A stretch of DNA of 64,000 bases from CAJMNU01 sp905214855 (GTDB taxonomy: Bacteria; Bacillota; Clostridia; Lachnospirales; Lachnospiraceae). The position numbers and the translations under genes were made by a program. The stretch spans positions 62,001-126,000 of the forward strand of contig CALADM010000010.1 in NCBI GenBank assembly GCA_937890595.1, read 5' to 3'. Positions 50,846-61,051 of the stretch are shown one piece after another (the first letter of the stretch is position 1; every line of letters starts with the position of its first letter). Below the pieces are notes generated by a model. It was not told the DNA's origin, ran no database searches, and saw nothing but the letters and a program-made list of their open reading frames with translations.

Positions 50846-52204
50846 TCAAATGGTTTCTGATCTCCCAATTTCGTATTGAGAGGTCATTTTACGCATTTTT
50901 ATTATATAGTATGGCACTAATGGGATCAACGCAGCGATCCATGCCGCTGGATCTGAAAAACATACTGCTGCAAATGACCCCTGCGCTGCTACAAGCCAGA
51001 CAACCAATGCTCTCGCAGCAAGCTCAAACACGCCTCCCATCATCGGGATCAATCCATATCCCATTCCCTGAAGCGCATTTCGGTATACAAATATACTTCC
51101 CAAAAATGGATAGCACCATGCTACTACCTTAAAATACTGTATCGCAACATCTGCCACACCACTTTCCCCTGAATCAATAAACAGATGCACCATCTGAGCG
51201 CCAAACAGACTGATCACTGCCATCATGACCAATCCCCATATGACCACCATTCCTTCAATCTGACGAACTCCCTTTTTAACTCTTTCTATCTTTCCTGCTC
51301 CAAGGTTCTGCCCAACATAAGTTGCTGCGGTAACTCCAAAAGAACCAAACACCGTTCCCACAATATTTTGGATCTTACTTCCTGCCGAAAATCCAGCGAT
51401 ATAAGTTGGTCCATATACATTGACAGCACCCTGTACAATGATCGTTCCAATTGCAGTAATAGAAAACTGAAGTCCCATGGGAACTCCCAGCGAAAGCATC
51501 TTCACAGCACTGTTCCATGAAAAATGGAAATCTTCTTTTTTCAAGTGCAGGATCTCAAACTTCTTCCAAATATATATAAAACACAAAACAGCTGAAATCC
51601 CCTGAGCGATCACTGTCGCATATCCACATCCCACCACTCCCATTTGGAATTGTGTGATGCATACAATATCTAATATAATATTGATCACCGAAGAAAACAT
51701 AAGAAAATACAGTGGTGTCTTACTGTCTCCCAATGCCCTCAAAATGGCAGAAAGCGCATTGTATGCTGCGGTTGCCGCTAAACCTGCATAAATCACTGCC
51801 ATATAGCCTGAAATATCCCCGATCAATTCTTCTGGTGCATTCATCATATGAAGGATTGGCAAATTTGCCATCTCCAGTCCCACCGTCATGATCACTACAA
51901 AAAACACACACAGATAAATGGACATCGCAATATAATGGCGCATCTGGTCATATTTTTTTGCACCAAAACATTGCGATATCAGAATGGCAAATCCACTGGT
52001 GATACCATTTAGCCATCCTACCACCAAAAAAACCAAAGATCCTGTCGCTCCAATCGCAGCTAAAGCATTGACACCTAAAAATTGTCCCGCAATCACAGAA
52101 TCTGCTAAGTTGTAAAATTGTTGGAACACATTTCCCAGACATACAGGAATTGTAAATGCAAGAATCAACTTAATCGGGTTGCCTGATGTCATATCATTTG
52201 TCAT
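50846..52204 (-). CDS. MATE family multidrug/cation antiporter
   Basis: 452 residues with twelve predicted spans. The family start pattern NPIKLILAFTIPVCLGNVFQQFYNLADSVIAGQ is present in short conserved pieces (FTIPVCLGNVFQQFYN; SVIAGQFLG), as is LGDSKTPLYFLMFSSVINI in the middle. Exports drugs or metabolites against a sodium or proton gradient. The neighbouring upstream MATE gene is a paralogue, but this one has its own promoter, so the two are separately expressed. Confidence 0.9.
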   Translation of the reverse strand: MTNDMTSGNPIKLILAFTIPVCLGNVFQQFYNLADSVIAGQFLGVNALAAIGATGSLVFLVVGWLNGITSGFAILISQCFGAKKYDQMRHYIAMSIYLCVFFVVIMTVGLEMANLPILHMMNAPEELIGDISGYMAVIYAGLAATAAYNALSAILRALGDSKTPLYFLMFSSVINIILDIVCITQFQMGVVGCGYATVIAQGISAVLCFIYIWKKFEILHLKKEDFHFSWNSAVKMLSLGVPMGLQFSITAIGTIIVQGAVNVYGPTYIAGFSAGSKIQNIVGTVFGSFGVTAATYVGQNLGAGKIERVKKGVRQIEGMVVIWGLVMMAVISLFGAQMVHLFIDSGESGVADVAIQYFKVVAWCYPFLGSIFVYRNALQGMGYGLIPMMGGVFELAARALVVWLVAAQGSFAAVCFSDPAAWIAALIPLVPYYIIKMRKMTSQYEIGRSETI

Positions 52205-52336
52205 AGTTTTTCCCTGTCTTTCCCTTTCTTAATAGCTCAGTTCTCTTTCAAACAAACATTCTCTCTGTCTCTACCACACATGCGGTCATTAATCATACCA
52301 TAAGACCTTTGCTCTCTTTCTTTCCAAAACGAAATG

Positions 52337-52365
52337 AGTGTACCGTGGCAGCTTGGGTTTGTCAA
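52337..52365 (-). promoter_or_regulatory. sigma-A promoter for the first MATE gene
   Basis: Minus strand TTGACA, 17 bases, TACACT, with a leader of about 125 bases. Confidence 0.6.
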
Positions 52366-52392
52366 GCGTAAAACCAACAAATCCTGCTGTTT

Positions 52393-53724
52393 TTACAAAG
52401 AAAACTTTGTTTTTCTATGTATGATATAATATGGAACTTCGTACAGCAACATCACCGTCCATCCAAAGAAACAACAATATGCTGCCCCCTTCATTCCAAA
52501 TCTAGGAATCAATATTGCGGCAGCTGCCACCCTCGCCACAATCTGCACAAAAGTACTGATCAGGCAGACATTCATCTGCCCCCATCCTCTTACATAACCC
52601 TGAAGCCCATTTGTAATCCCTGGCATAAGGTATAAAAAAGCCATAATACTAAGATAACTTACCCCCAGATCAATCATGATATTATCCGGTTCTGGTGAAA
52701 ACCAAGTCATCAAAGTCTTGGAATTTAAAAATACAACCGTTCCGATCACTGCCCAGTAAGCAATCTCCATACACATTCCAATGCGAAATGATCTCTGAAT
52801 ACGCTCATTCTTTCTCGCTCCTCGGTTCTGTGCTGCAAATGTTGTCATCGCAGCCCCGATGCTCTGCTCTGGTTGGAACACAAAATCATCGATCCTGTTC
52901 ACTGCATTAAACGCTGCAATTACATCTACCCCAAGTGGATTAATAAATGCCTGAACCAAAAGTTTTCCTACATTTAATGTGATTTTCTGCATACCAGTCG
53001 CCCAACTATAATGGATAGTTTTTCCAAGAAGTGGACGTGCGATCCGACACTCTTCCCTCGTCAATTTCAGAACAGGGACTTTTTGATATACATACACAAC
53101 ACACATCACAGAAGATACTGTCTGTGATATCACTGTTGCGATCGCCGCTCCATATACCTGCATCTTGAGTCCTGCCACAAACCAAAGATCTAACACAATA
53201 TTTAACACAGAAGAAAAAACCAAAAAGTATAATGGTGTCTTAGCATCTCCCATACTTCTAAGTGCAGAGGCATATAGATTATAAATATAAGTAAAGACCA
53301 AACCAACCAAGACAATCCTAAGATATCCCCCAGTCATCTCAAATACTTCCAAAGGAGTAGAAAGCAAATGCAGGATTGGACCAACCAGACACCACACCAC
53401 TAATGCCAGCACTGCAAAAAATCCTGTTCCAAAAATCAGAGACGTTCCCATCTCCTCTCTCAATGCCTTTTCATCTTTAGCACCACAAAATTCACTCATT
53501 AAAACAGCAATCCCATTACAGACTCCCACAATAAAAAACGACAAAACATTCATAAATGGATTACATATTCCGATCGCTGCCTGCGCTTCATTTCCTACAA
53601 AACGCCCTACTACAATAGAATCCACTGCATTGTATGTGAGTTGGAACATATTTCCTAAGATCAAAGGGATAGCAAAACGGACTAAATGCCGACTGATCGA
53701 TCCCTCAGTCATATCATGTTTCAT
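52393..53724 (-). CDS. second MATE family antiporter
   Basis: 443 residues, twelve spans. It shares with its neighbour the segments RFAIPLILGNMFQLTYN, VGRFVGNEAQAAIG and MGDAKTPLYFLVFSSVLNI. The two look like an old tandem duplication with diverged loops. Start follows AAAGGAT. The HD-domain gene lies 54 bases upstream on the same strand, so the two may be co-transcribed. Confidence 0.9.
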   Translation of the reverse strand: MKHDMTEGSISRHLVRFAIPLILGNMFQLTYNAVDSIVVGRFVGNEAQAAIGICNPFMNVLSFFIVGVCNGIAVLMSEFCGAKDEKALREEMGTSLIFGTGFFAVLALVVWCLVGPILHLLSTPLEVFEMTGGYLRIVLVGLVFTYIYNLYASALRSMGDAKTPLYFLVFSSVLNIVLDLWFVAGLKMQVYGAAIATVISQTVSSVMCVVYVYQKVPVLKLTREECRIARPLLGKTIHYSWATGMQKITLNVGKLLVQAFINPLGVDVIAAFNAVNRIDDFVFQPEQSIGAAMTTFAAQNRGARKNERIQRSFRIGMCMEIAYWAVIGTVVFLNSKTLMTWFSPEPDNIMIDLGVSYLSIMAFLYLMPGITNGLQGYVRGWGQMNVCLISTFVQIVARVAAAAILIPRFGMKGAAYCCFFGWTVMLLYEVPYYIIHRKTKFSL

Positions 53725-53778
53725 AAATAAAATCCTTTCATTTTTTGTAGACTTAGACCCACTCGTTTTCCTTTTCTA

Positions 53779-54372
53779 TTATGTGGTCTCTTCCTGTTCC
53801 ATTTTTTTATTGATCTCTTCCTCACAGGAACGCATCGCCTCAATTGTCTTTTCAAACAGCTCATCCAGTTCCCACCCCAGACGTTCTGCTCCCTGTCGGA
53901 TCACATCACGGGAACAACCTGCTGCAAAGCGTTTATCCTTAAACTTTTTCTTCAAACTAGAAACTTCCATATCCATGACACTTTTAGACGGACGCATTCT
54001 GGCTGCTGCTCCGATCAGACCAGTCAGTTCATCCACTGCAAACAAAACTTTCTCCATTGGATGTATCGGTTCTACATCAGAACAAATTCCATATCCATGA
54101 CTGCATACAGCATGGATCAGCTCCTCTTCTGCCCCTCCCTCTCTTAAAAGCACAGGGGCTTTCTTGCAATGTTCCTCAGGATACTGCTCAAAATCAATAT
54201 CATGCAGCAGTCCAACCAGACTCCAATACTCTTTTTCCTCTCCATATCCCATCTCATCTGCAAACCAGCGCATAACTCCTTCTACCGTATACGCATGCAG
54301 AAGGTGAAAAGACTCCTTATTATATTGTTTTAAAAGTGTCACAGCCTTGTCTCTTGTAAGTTTTGTCTCCAT
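53779..54372 (-). CDS. HD-domain protein, predicted metal-dependent phosphohydrolase
   Basis: About 197 residues from the ATG that follows AAGGAG; an in-frame ATG 19 codons upstream is less likely. HD superfamily marks are HLLHAYTVEGVM, LLHDIDFEQYPEEHC and the later VCSHGYGI and FAVDELTGLI. Such stand-alone HD proteins act on nucleotides or phosphate esters; the substrate is not predictable here. It is followed by a MATE gene. Confidence 0.82.
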   Translation of the reverse strand: METKLTRDKAVTLLKQYNKESFHLLHAYTVEGVMRWFADEMGYGEEKEYWSLVGLLHDIDFEQYPEEHCKKAPVLLREGGAEEELIHAVCSHGYGICSDVEPIHPMEKVLFAVDELTGLIGAAARMRPSKSVMDMEVSSLKKKFKDKRFAAGCSRDVIRQGAERLGWELDELFEKTIEAMRSCEEEINKKMEQEETT

Positions 54373-54550
54373 CACACACTTCTCCTTTTTTGAAATTCTT
54401 ACTCCATCTCTTTTCAGAGAAATTTTCAACTCTTCCCAGTATAGTACAAAATTTCAAAAAATAACAGAGCTGTCAAAATATTTTTCTCTATGTTACAATA
54501 TCATAAAAAATAACGATCTCTTGATGAAAGAATTTTAAGGAAGTGACACT

Positions 54551-55489
54551 ATGCTTTTACAAAAAAACTGGGGCGGAAAGCCCTATTACTCTCTGGATAC
54601 CTATCTTAAAGAGACATTCCATGAAAAACTCTATAAACTTGCTTTAGAAAGTGGCTGTACCTGCCCAAACCGTGATGGAACTCTTGGTACAGGCGGATGT
54701 ATTTTTTGCAGTGAGGGCGGTTCTGGCGATTTCGCGATCGCACGTCAGGTCTCTGTCAAACAACAAATCTCTCTTGCCAAAGAAAAAATATCCCATAAAT
54801 TCTCTTCAGACCATTATATTGCCTATTTTCAGTCCTACACCAATACATACGCTCCTGTCTCTGTGCTAAAGCCTCTCTTTGAAGAAACCATACAGCAGCC
54901 AGAGATTTCTGTCCTCTCGATCGGGACACGCCCAGACTGCCTCCCTGATGATATCCTAGATCTTCTCTCTTCCTGTAACCGTCAAAAGCCTGTTTGGATC
55001 GAACTTGGCTTGCAGACGATCCATGAAAGGACAGCCCATCTCATCCGCCGTGGTTATCCACTTTCCGTCTTTGAGGATGCTGTAAAAAAATTAAAAGAAC
55101 GTGGGATCAAGGTGATCGTCCATGTCATCCTTGGTCTTCCAAAAGAAAGCAGAGAGGATATGCTAAAGACCATCCGATATCTGGGAAATCTTGGAATAGA
55201 TGGTATCAAACTACAACTTTTACACATATTAAAGGGAACTGATCTGGCTTCTCTTTATGAAACCGACCCGTTCCCTGTATTTACTTTAGAGGAATATGCT
55301 GACCTGATCGTTGACTGTATCGAATCTCTCCCACAGACTGTGGTGATCCACAGAATTACCGGAGATGCTCCACGCCATCTTCTCATCGCTCCCGAATGGA
55401 GTCTTTACAAACGTCATGTTCTTAATACTATTGCAAAACGATTCAAAGAACGCCAGAGCTGGCAGGGAAAATCCTATTTTTCTTTATAA
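54551..55489 (+). CDS. radical SAM protein, TIGR01212/YhcC family
   Basis: 312 residues. The cluster motif CPNRDGTLGTGGCIFC supplies the three Cys (38, 50, 53) of the variant spacing typical of this family. Further marks are FQSYTNTYAP, ISVLSIGTRPDCL, VWIELGLQTIHE and VIVHVILGLPKE. Reaction unknown for the family, with an RNA or tRNA modification role often suggested. Start follows AGGAAGTG. Its 3' end overlaps the convergent amidase gene by 16 bases. Confidence 0.87.
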   Translation: MLLQKNWGGKPYYSLDTYLKETFHEKLYKLALESGCTCPNRDGTLGTGGCIFCSEGGSGDFAIARQVSVKQQISLAKEKISHKFSSDHYIAYFQSYTNTYAPVSVLKPLFEETIQQPEISVLSIGTRPDCLPDDILDLLSSCNRQKPVWIELGLQTIHERTAHLIRRGYPLSVFEDAVKKLKERGIKVIVHVILGLPKESREDMLKTIRYLGNLGIDGIKLQLLHILKGTDLASLYETDPFPVFTLEEYADLIVDCIESLPQTVVIHRITGDAPRHLLIAPEWSLYKRHVLNTIAKRFKERQSWQGKSYFSL

Positions 55490-56559
55490 TAGGCATCAAT
55501 TCCATCTGCAATCCCTAAAACGATCTTATCCTGATACTCTTCTATTGCCATCAGGCGATCTTCCTCTGGATTACTCATAAAGCCCATTTCTACGATCGTG
55601 ACCGGAATTTTGCACCAGTTGATACCACTCATAGTATCTGTCTCCATAATTCCTCTGTTTTTAAAACCTGTCTTTTCGCTCATTCCGTCCACGATCTCTT
55701 GGGAAAGTTTCTGGCTTTTCTCATATAAATTGCTGTTATATGGATTCTTCCTACTCATACACATCGTCAGTGTTCCACGCACTTTACTGTCATTTATGGA
55801 ATTTGCATGGATACGCACAAAAATATCAGCTCCGCTCTTATTTGCCATCTCGGCTCTCTCTGAATTACTCAGATCTACGTCATGGATCTCACGAACCATA
55901 TAGACATCATATCCTCTTCTTACCAGTTCCTCTTTCAGTTTTAAGGATACAGTAAGATTCAATTTATATTCTGCCAGTCCAGTTGACACTCCGACTGTTC
56001 CAGATGACACTTTTGCCTTCATGACAGAAGATCCCGGACCATCTGGTTCTTTTTTACTGTTGCCCTTTAATTGATGACCTGCATCGATCGCTATCAGGAT
56101 TCCTTTCTCCCCGCCACTGGTCTTTGTACCAATTCCTTCTCCTGTCTTTGCAGATTCCTGCGCCTTTCCTTCTTTTGTAGAAAGGTATTTTGATGACATA
56201 TAATACTCTTTTCCGTTCCAAATGACCTTACTCCACTCATTTCCCGCTGCAATCCGCTTCAAGGCAGTTCCTTTGGAAAGTACTGCTGCCACCTCACTCT
56301 CTGTAGACGCTCCAGCTCTGAGGTTGACACGATCTCCTGTCACATAAACTGTTTCATCCACAACTTTCATAGAAAAAGCTCCTGTTTGCACCATAGTGAC
56401 TTCTTTCTGTGTCCTGACTGGCTGCAATGTCACTTCTTTGGCATTTACAGAAGATGACAAGGAAACAAAAAGAGCTGTTGCCAGTACACCTGCCGCCCAT
56501 GACCTTTTTCGGTTTTCTCTGTTTCTCTTCTTTCTCTGTCCTTCCCTGTTATTTCTCAT
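55474..56559 (-). CDS. N-acetylmuramoyl-L-alanine amidase with SH3 domain
   Basis: 361 residues from the ATG placed before a basic N-terminus and signal peptide (AAGVLATALFVSLSSSVNA). An SH3b wall-binding domain follows (DRVNLRAGASTESEV to EYYMSSKYL, about 70-130), then an Amidase_3 catalytic domain. Zinc ligands are in IAIDAGHQ, NSERAEMAN and FVRIHANS, and the catalytic Glu in VTIVEMGFMSN. Cleaves the lactyl-amide between glycan and stem peptide outside the cell. Start is not certain; an in-frame ATG lies 22 codons upstream. Convergent overlap of 16 bases with the radical SAM gene. Confidence 0.87.
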   Translation of the reverse strand: MRNNREGQRKKRNRENRKRSWAAGVLATALFVSLSSSVNAKEVTLQPVRTQKEVTMVQTGAFSMKVVDETVYVTGDRVNLRAGASTESEVAAVLSKGTALKRIAAGNEWSKVIWNGKEYYMSSKYLSTKEGKAQESAKTGEGIGTKTSGGEKGILIAIDAGHQLKGNSKKEPDGPGSSVMKAKVSSGTVGVSTGLAEYKLNLTVSLKLKEELVRRGYDVYMVREIHDVDLSNSERAEMANKSGADIFVRIHANSINDSKVRGTLTMCMSRKNPYNSNLYEKSQKLSQEIVDGMSEKTGFKNRGIMETDTMSGINWCKIPVTIVEMGFMSNPEEDRLMAIEEYQDKIVLGIADGIDAYYKEK

Positions 56560-56668
56560 AATGTATCCCCACTTTCCATACATATCCAATATCTCACATC
56601 CAGCTCTCTTCTCCACCTCAACCACAAATTCCCTAGCCTTAGCTTATGCAAAGTATCTTCTCCTATCT

Positions 56669-57730
56669 TTAACGGATCGTTCCACCTCCCACAACATAAC
56701 CATCCTGATAGAATACTACAGCCTGCCCAGGGGTCACTGCACGTTGTGGTTCATCAAAAATACACTCCACCACTCCATTCTCCTTTTCACGGATCACACA
56801 GGATGCCCCCTTATGTGCATAGCGTATTTTGGCTGCAACACGCATTTCTTTTCCATGCAGTCCATCAATTGCCATCCAGTTCACCTGATCGCATAACAAA
56901 TGATCTGAAAAAACATCCTCTGCCTCACCAATCACAACTTCATTGGTTTCTGGACGAATCTCTGTCACAAACACCCTGCGCCCCTCTGCAATGTTTAGCC
57001 CTCTTCTCTGTCCAATGGTATAATGTGTAATGCCAGAATGTCTTCCTAATATCGTCCCATCCTTTGTCACAAAATTTCCGGCAGGCATTTCTTTTCCTGT
57101 AAAATCATGGATAAACTTGGCATAGTCATGATCTGGGATAAAACAGATTTCCTGACTGTCTGGTTTTGATGCAACCTCAAGACCTGCCTTTTTGGCAATT
57201 TCCCTGATCTGATCCTTTGTATAGATTCCAACTGGCATCAATGTATGTGCAAGCTGATCTTGTGTCAGACGATATAATGCATAAGTCTGATCCTTTTCTC
57301 CTTTTTCTGCTGTCTTTAATGTGTATCTCCCATTGGGAAGATGAAGGATCTGAGCATAATGACCTGTTGCAATATAATCCGCCCCCATAGCACGACTTCT
57401 CTCAAGGAGTGCTTCCCACTTGACAAATCGATTGCAGACAATGCAAGGATTTGGTGTACGCCCTTTTAAATATTCCTGTGCAAAATTTTCCATTACATGA
57501 GAACAAAATTCCTTTTTAAAGTCCATCACACAATGGGAAATCCCTATCGCATCTGCCATTTTCTTTGCATCTGCCACAAAATCAGGAAGACCATCTGCAT
57601 CTATTGTCTTTGCTTCCCAATGCAACATTGTCGCCCCGATCACTTCATATCCCTGTTCTTTCAAAATCCATGCTGCCACTGAGGAATCTACTCCCCCAGA
57701 CATCCCTATTACTACTTTTTTTCTATCCAT
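56669..57730 (-). CDS. mnmA: tRNA-specific 2-thiouridylase
   Basis: 353 residues from the ATG that follows AAAGGAT; a longer start at 57775 lacks a site. Thiolates U34 of Glu, Gln and Lys tRNAs. PP-loop GMSGGVDSSVAAW at the N-terminus, catalytic Cys in TPNPCIVCNRF and SQEICFIPD, and tRNA-binding segments GITHYTIGQRRGL and CEC-type end VTPGQAVVFY. The cysteine desulfurase gene directly upstream on the same strand is its likely sulfur donor. Confidence 0.94.
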   Translation of the reverse strand: MDRKKVVIGMSGGVDSSVAAWILKEQGYEVIGATMLHWEAKTIDADGLPDFVADAKKMADAIGISHCVMDFKKEFCSHVMENFAQEYLKGRTPNPCIVCNRFVKWEALLERSRAMGADYIATGHYAQILHLPNGRYTLKTAEKGEKDQTYALYRLTQDQLAHTLMPVGIYTKDQIREIAKKAGLEVASKPDSQEICFIPDHDYAKFIHDFTGKEMPAGNFVTKDGTILGRHSGITHYTIGQRRGLNIAEGRRVFVTEIRPETNEVVIGEAEDVFSDHLLCDQVNWMAIDGLHGKEMRVAAKIRYAHKGASCVIREKENGVVECIFDEPQRAVTPGQAVVFYQDGYVVGGGTIR

Positions 57731-57888
57731 ATATTTGTTATATCCTTTCTTATCTTCTACATAGTATCTACGCAATACACATATATTGCATTTTCATAAT
57801 ACCGAAATTTAAGTTGAAAAGCAATCATAGTTTATATTTTCAGAAGGCATTCTCCTCTTCTTCTATCTTCATAAATAAATCCTTTCGC

Positions 57889-57932
57889 TTGTCATGGGTG
57901 AAAAACCACTACCTTTATGTTGTGGGTAGTTG
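57889..57932 (-). terminator. hairpin between iscS-like gene and mnmA; terminator or relict IS end
   Basis: On the minus strand CAACTACC pairs with GGTAGTGG, followed by TTTTTC, which fits a terminator for the cysteine desulfurase gene. The same segment resembles the stem-loop at 7229-7265 (CTAC, CCCAC, GTAG, GGTTTT, CCATGA in the same order), so it may be a relict mobile-element end reused as a terminator. Confidence 0.5.
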
Positions 57933-57938
57933 ACCTTC

Positions 57939-59108
57939 TCATATATACTTAAAATAGTGGTATGGAGCAGATTGACTGCGAAGCTGCTTTACATGATACT
58001 TCAACCTCTCGACCACAAAATCCACTTCTTCTTTTGAGGTCTCCTCACTCAGTGTCAAACGCAGTGAACCATACGCCATGTCATCTGTAAGCCCCATAGC
58101 CTTCAATACATGAGAGGGAGAGGAAGAACCAGATGAACATGCAGAACCACTCGACACACAAATATTTTCCATACCTAAAAGGAGTACCAAAGCCTCTCCT
58201 TCCAAAAACTGGAACGAAAAAGCTGCATTGTTAGGAAGGCGTTTCATCCGATCTCCATTTAAGTGTGTATATGGAATCTCTGATATAACACGCTGGATCA
58301 TATGATCCCTTAGCCTTATTTCTTTTTCAGCACGCTCTTTTATCGTATCCAATGCCATCTGTGCTGCCTTTCCCATTCCAACGATACCAGCAACATTTTC
58401 TGTCCCTGCCCGATGTCCTCTCTCCTGAGCGCCTCCATGGAGCAAAGGGCAAAGTCCCTGCTCTCCCCTGACATATAAAAAACCAATCCCTTTTGGACCA
58501 TGAAATTTGTGAGCACTGGCACTTAACATCGAAATGTGACTCTGATCTACACAAATAGGAATATGTCCAAATGCCTGCACTGCATCTGTATGAAACAAGA
58601 CCCCATATTTGTGAGCAATTTTACCAATTTCCTCCAATGGCTGCAATGTCCCTACCTCATTGTTCGCAGCCATAACAGAAACTAACATGGTATCCGGACG
58701 GATAGCCTGTTCTACACATTCCGGATGAATGATTCCTTTTTCATCTGGGTAAAGATATGTCACCTCACATCCATTTTGTTCCAGCCACCTGCAAGTATGA
58801 AGGATTGCATGATGCTCTATCTTACTTGTGATCATATGGCACTTCCCCTGCCGTTTTCCCTTTTCCATGGCAACTTTTAATGCCCAGTTATCTGATTCTG
58901 TTCCTCCTGATGTAAAATAAATTTCAGATGGATTTGCCCCAATTCCTTTTGCTATTACACATCTTGCATCTTCCATCGCTTTACGGCATATATCTGAAAA
59001 GCCATAAACAGAGGATGGATTTCCATACTGTTTTGTAAGAAATGGAAGCATTGTTTCCAAAACTTCCTGTCCTATCTTGGTCGTCGCTGCATTATCTAGG
59101 TAGATCAA
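57939..59108 (-). CDS. iscS: cysteine desulfurase (IscS/NifS type), TTG start
   Basis: 389 residues. Removes sulfur from cysteine as a persulfide for tRNA thiolation and Fe-S assembly. The N-terminus IYLDNAATTKIG, PLP-Lys segment SASAHKFHGPKG and persulfide Cys loop CVSSGSACSSGS are all clear. The start is the TTG at 59106-59108, right before IYLDNAATT, which follows GGAGAGGA by 5 bases and gives the normal family length. The in-frame ATG at 59252 would add 48 unrelated residues. It pairs with mnmA downstream. Confidence 0.88.
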   Translation of the reverse strand: MIYLDNAATTKIGQEVLETMLPFLTKQYGNPSSVYGFSDICRKAMEDARCVIAKGIGANPSEIYFTSGGTESDNWALKVAMEKGKRQGKCHMITSKIEHHAILHTCRWLEQNGCEVTYLYPDEKGIIHPECVEQAIRPDTMLVSVMAANNEVGTLQPLEEIGKIAHKYGVLFHTDAVQAFGHIPICVDQSHISMLSASAHKFHGPKGIGFLYVRGEQGLCPLLHGGAQERGHRAGTENVAGIVGMGKAAQMALDTIKERAEKEIRLRDHMIQRVISEIPYTHLNGDRMKRLPNNAAFSFQFLEGEALVLLLGMENICVSSGSACSSGSSSPSHVLKAMGLTDDMAYGSLRLTLSEETSKEEVDFVVERLKYHVKQLRSQSAPYHYFKYI

Positions 59109-59323
59109 ACAATCCTCTCCACTTTCTTTTCTTATTTCATATATAATATGAAAAAACCTGACTTTTTGTTCTAAATGCTCATACTGATAGAATTTCAGCA
59201 CATCCACAAAACCAATGTACATCTGTAAACAAACCTTTTGCCTCAACATCATACTATTTTATGGAATGGATCATTTTCCTTTGCATATCTTACTAATAAC
59301 TTCTCTTTATGGAGTCTTTGCGG

Positions 59324-60874
59324 ATGCCTTCTTCTTTTAACCTCAAACACCATCCCCTTGTCACAGGGACTTTACTTCTTACCGCCACTGGGTTTATCAG
59401 CCGTATTCTTGGTTTTATTTACCGCATCTTTCTCTCAAGAACCATCGGCGCTGAAGGTCTTGGAATCTATCAGATGATCTTTCCGATCTACAGTATTTGC
59501 ATGGCAATCTGTTCCAGTGGTATTGAAACTTCAATCTCTCGTTTTGTCGCTGCAAACCGCACTCACGCCAGATCTTTTTTGCGTATCGGACTTTTTATTT
59601 CCCTCTCTCTGGCTTTTTGTATGACTGGATTGATTTTCTGTTTCTCAGATTTTTTTGCAGTACATATTCTATTAGAACCTCGTTGTACGTCTCTGCTTTC
59701 TAGCATGGCGTTTGCCATCCCATGGACAGCATTTCATAATGGGATCTGTGGATACTGTTATGGAACACAAAAAGCACTGATCCCCGGTATTTCACATCTT
59801 GTGGAACTGACCGCACGCATGATCGTTGTATTTCTTATTGCTTCCTATTGGTTAAAACAAGGACAGCATCTTACTGTTATGCTTGCAGTATATGGTCTTC
59901 TTGCCGGAGAAATGGCATCTGCCATTTTTACGGCAGTCAGCTATATGATTTCATCTTGCTCATCATACAAACCCTCTATATCTGACTTTTCTTATGCTAC
60001 GAACAGACCAAAACAGACATTTTGGAAAGATTTTTCTTCTACTGCTTCTTCTCTCATGAGCATGTCGATTCCCCTGATCGCTAACAGACTTGTGCTGAGT
60101 GGTCTGCAAAGTGCAGAAGCAATCTTTATCCCCAATCGCCTTATGGCATTTGGACTGAGTTCTTCTGAAGCGATCAGCAGCTATGGCACTCTGACTGGTA
60201 TGGCGCTTCCTTTTATCTTGTTTCCTTCTACTATCAGTACTTCTCTCGCCATTATGCTGCTTCCTACTGTATCACAAGCTCAAGCAGAGGGAAAGCATTC
60301 TCATATACGCCTGACAACAGAGCATTCTATCTCTTTCAGCCTCATAATAGGCATTCTCTTTACTGGTATTTTCCTGATCTTTGGACAGGATCTTGGAAAC
60401 ATTGTATTTCACAACCAGGCTGCCGGAATCTATATCACCATCCTCGCATGGCTCTGTCCTTTTCTCTATCTTGGAACTACACTTGGAAGTATCTTAAATG
60501 GTCTTGGAAAAACGGGTATTACCTTTTTTAACCATGTGATCGCTCAGATCGTTATTTTAGGATTTGTCATTTTCGCTGTTCCTCAATTTGGTATCATGGC
60601 GTATCTTTGGGGAAATCTTGCCGCAGAACTCCTTCTCACGTTTTTGCACATATTGGCATTAAAAAAAGAAATCGTCTTCTCATTTTCCCCTCTCGATACC
60701 CTGTTAAAACCTATTTTGTACAGTATTCTCGCATTTGGAATACTTCTCAGCATAGATATCTTTTTATCTTCCATCACTTTCCTAAACAATCCTTGGATAC
60801 TTCTTATCATAAGAGGAAGTCTCTATACGGTATCCTATCTGTTTTTTCTATTTCTCTTTGGGAAAAGACAGTAA
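59324..60874 (+). CDS. SpoVB/MurJ-like polysaccharide flippase (MOP superfamily)
   Basis: 516 residues from the ATG that follows GGAG by 9 bases; an ATG five codons earlier has no site. About fourteen spans. SpoVB-type marks are GTLLLTATGFISRILGFIYR, GAEGLGIYQMIFPIYSI and, late, GNLAAELLLTFLHILALK. Family members flip lipid-linked wall or spore-cortex precursors. Spore-related versus vegetative use cannot be told from sequence. Divergent from the cysteine desulfurase gene. Confidence 0.85.
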   Translation: MPSSFNLKHHPLVTGTLLLTATGFISRILGFIYRIFLSRTIGAEGLGIYQMIFPIYSICMAICSSGIETSISRFVAANRTHARSFLRIGLFISLSLAFCMTGLIFCFSDFFAVHILLEPRCTSLLSSMAFAIPWTAFHNGICGYCYGTQKALIPGISHLVELTARMIVVFLIASYWLKQGQHLTVMLAVYGLLAGEMASAIFTAVSYMISSCSSYKPSISDFSYATNRPKQTFWKDFSSTASSLMSMSIPLIANRLVLSGLQSAEAIFIPNRLMAFGLSSSEAISSYGTLTGMALPFILFPSTISTSLAIMLLPTVSQAQAEGKHSHIRLTTEHSISFSLIIGILFTGIFLIFGQDLGNIVFHNQAAGIYITILAWLCPFLYLGTTLGSILNGLGKTGITFFNHVIAQIVILGFVIFAVPQFGIMAYLWGNLAAELLLTFLHILALKKEIVFSFSPLDTLLKPILYSILAFGILLSIDIFLSSITFLNNPWILLIIRGSLYTVSYLFFLFLFGKRQ

Positions 60875-60942
60875 CAAGCCTTTGAAATAGCCATTCACCT
60901 CGTGATTCAAAGATCATAGAATAAATATCTAAATATTATAAA

Positions 60943-60986
60943 AATGATGTTGAGGTTTTCATGTTACTTTCTGCCCCAACATCATT
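60943..60986. terminator. possible terminator between convergent genes
   Basis: AATGATGTTG pairs with CAACATCATT (10 bp) around a 24-base loop, in the gap between the flippase gene and the convergent reductase gene. U-tracts are weak (CTTATATT), so confidence is limited. Confidence 0.35.
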
Positions 60987-61051
60987 CTTATATTACATCA
61001 TTATTTTTGATCCTGTTCCATATGAAACTTTGTTTTCGTCTGCTTTTATTC

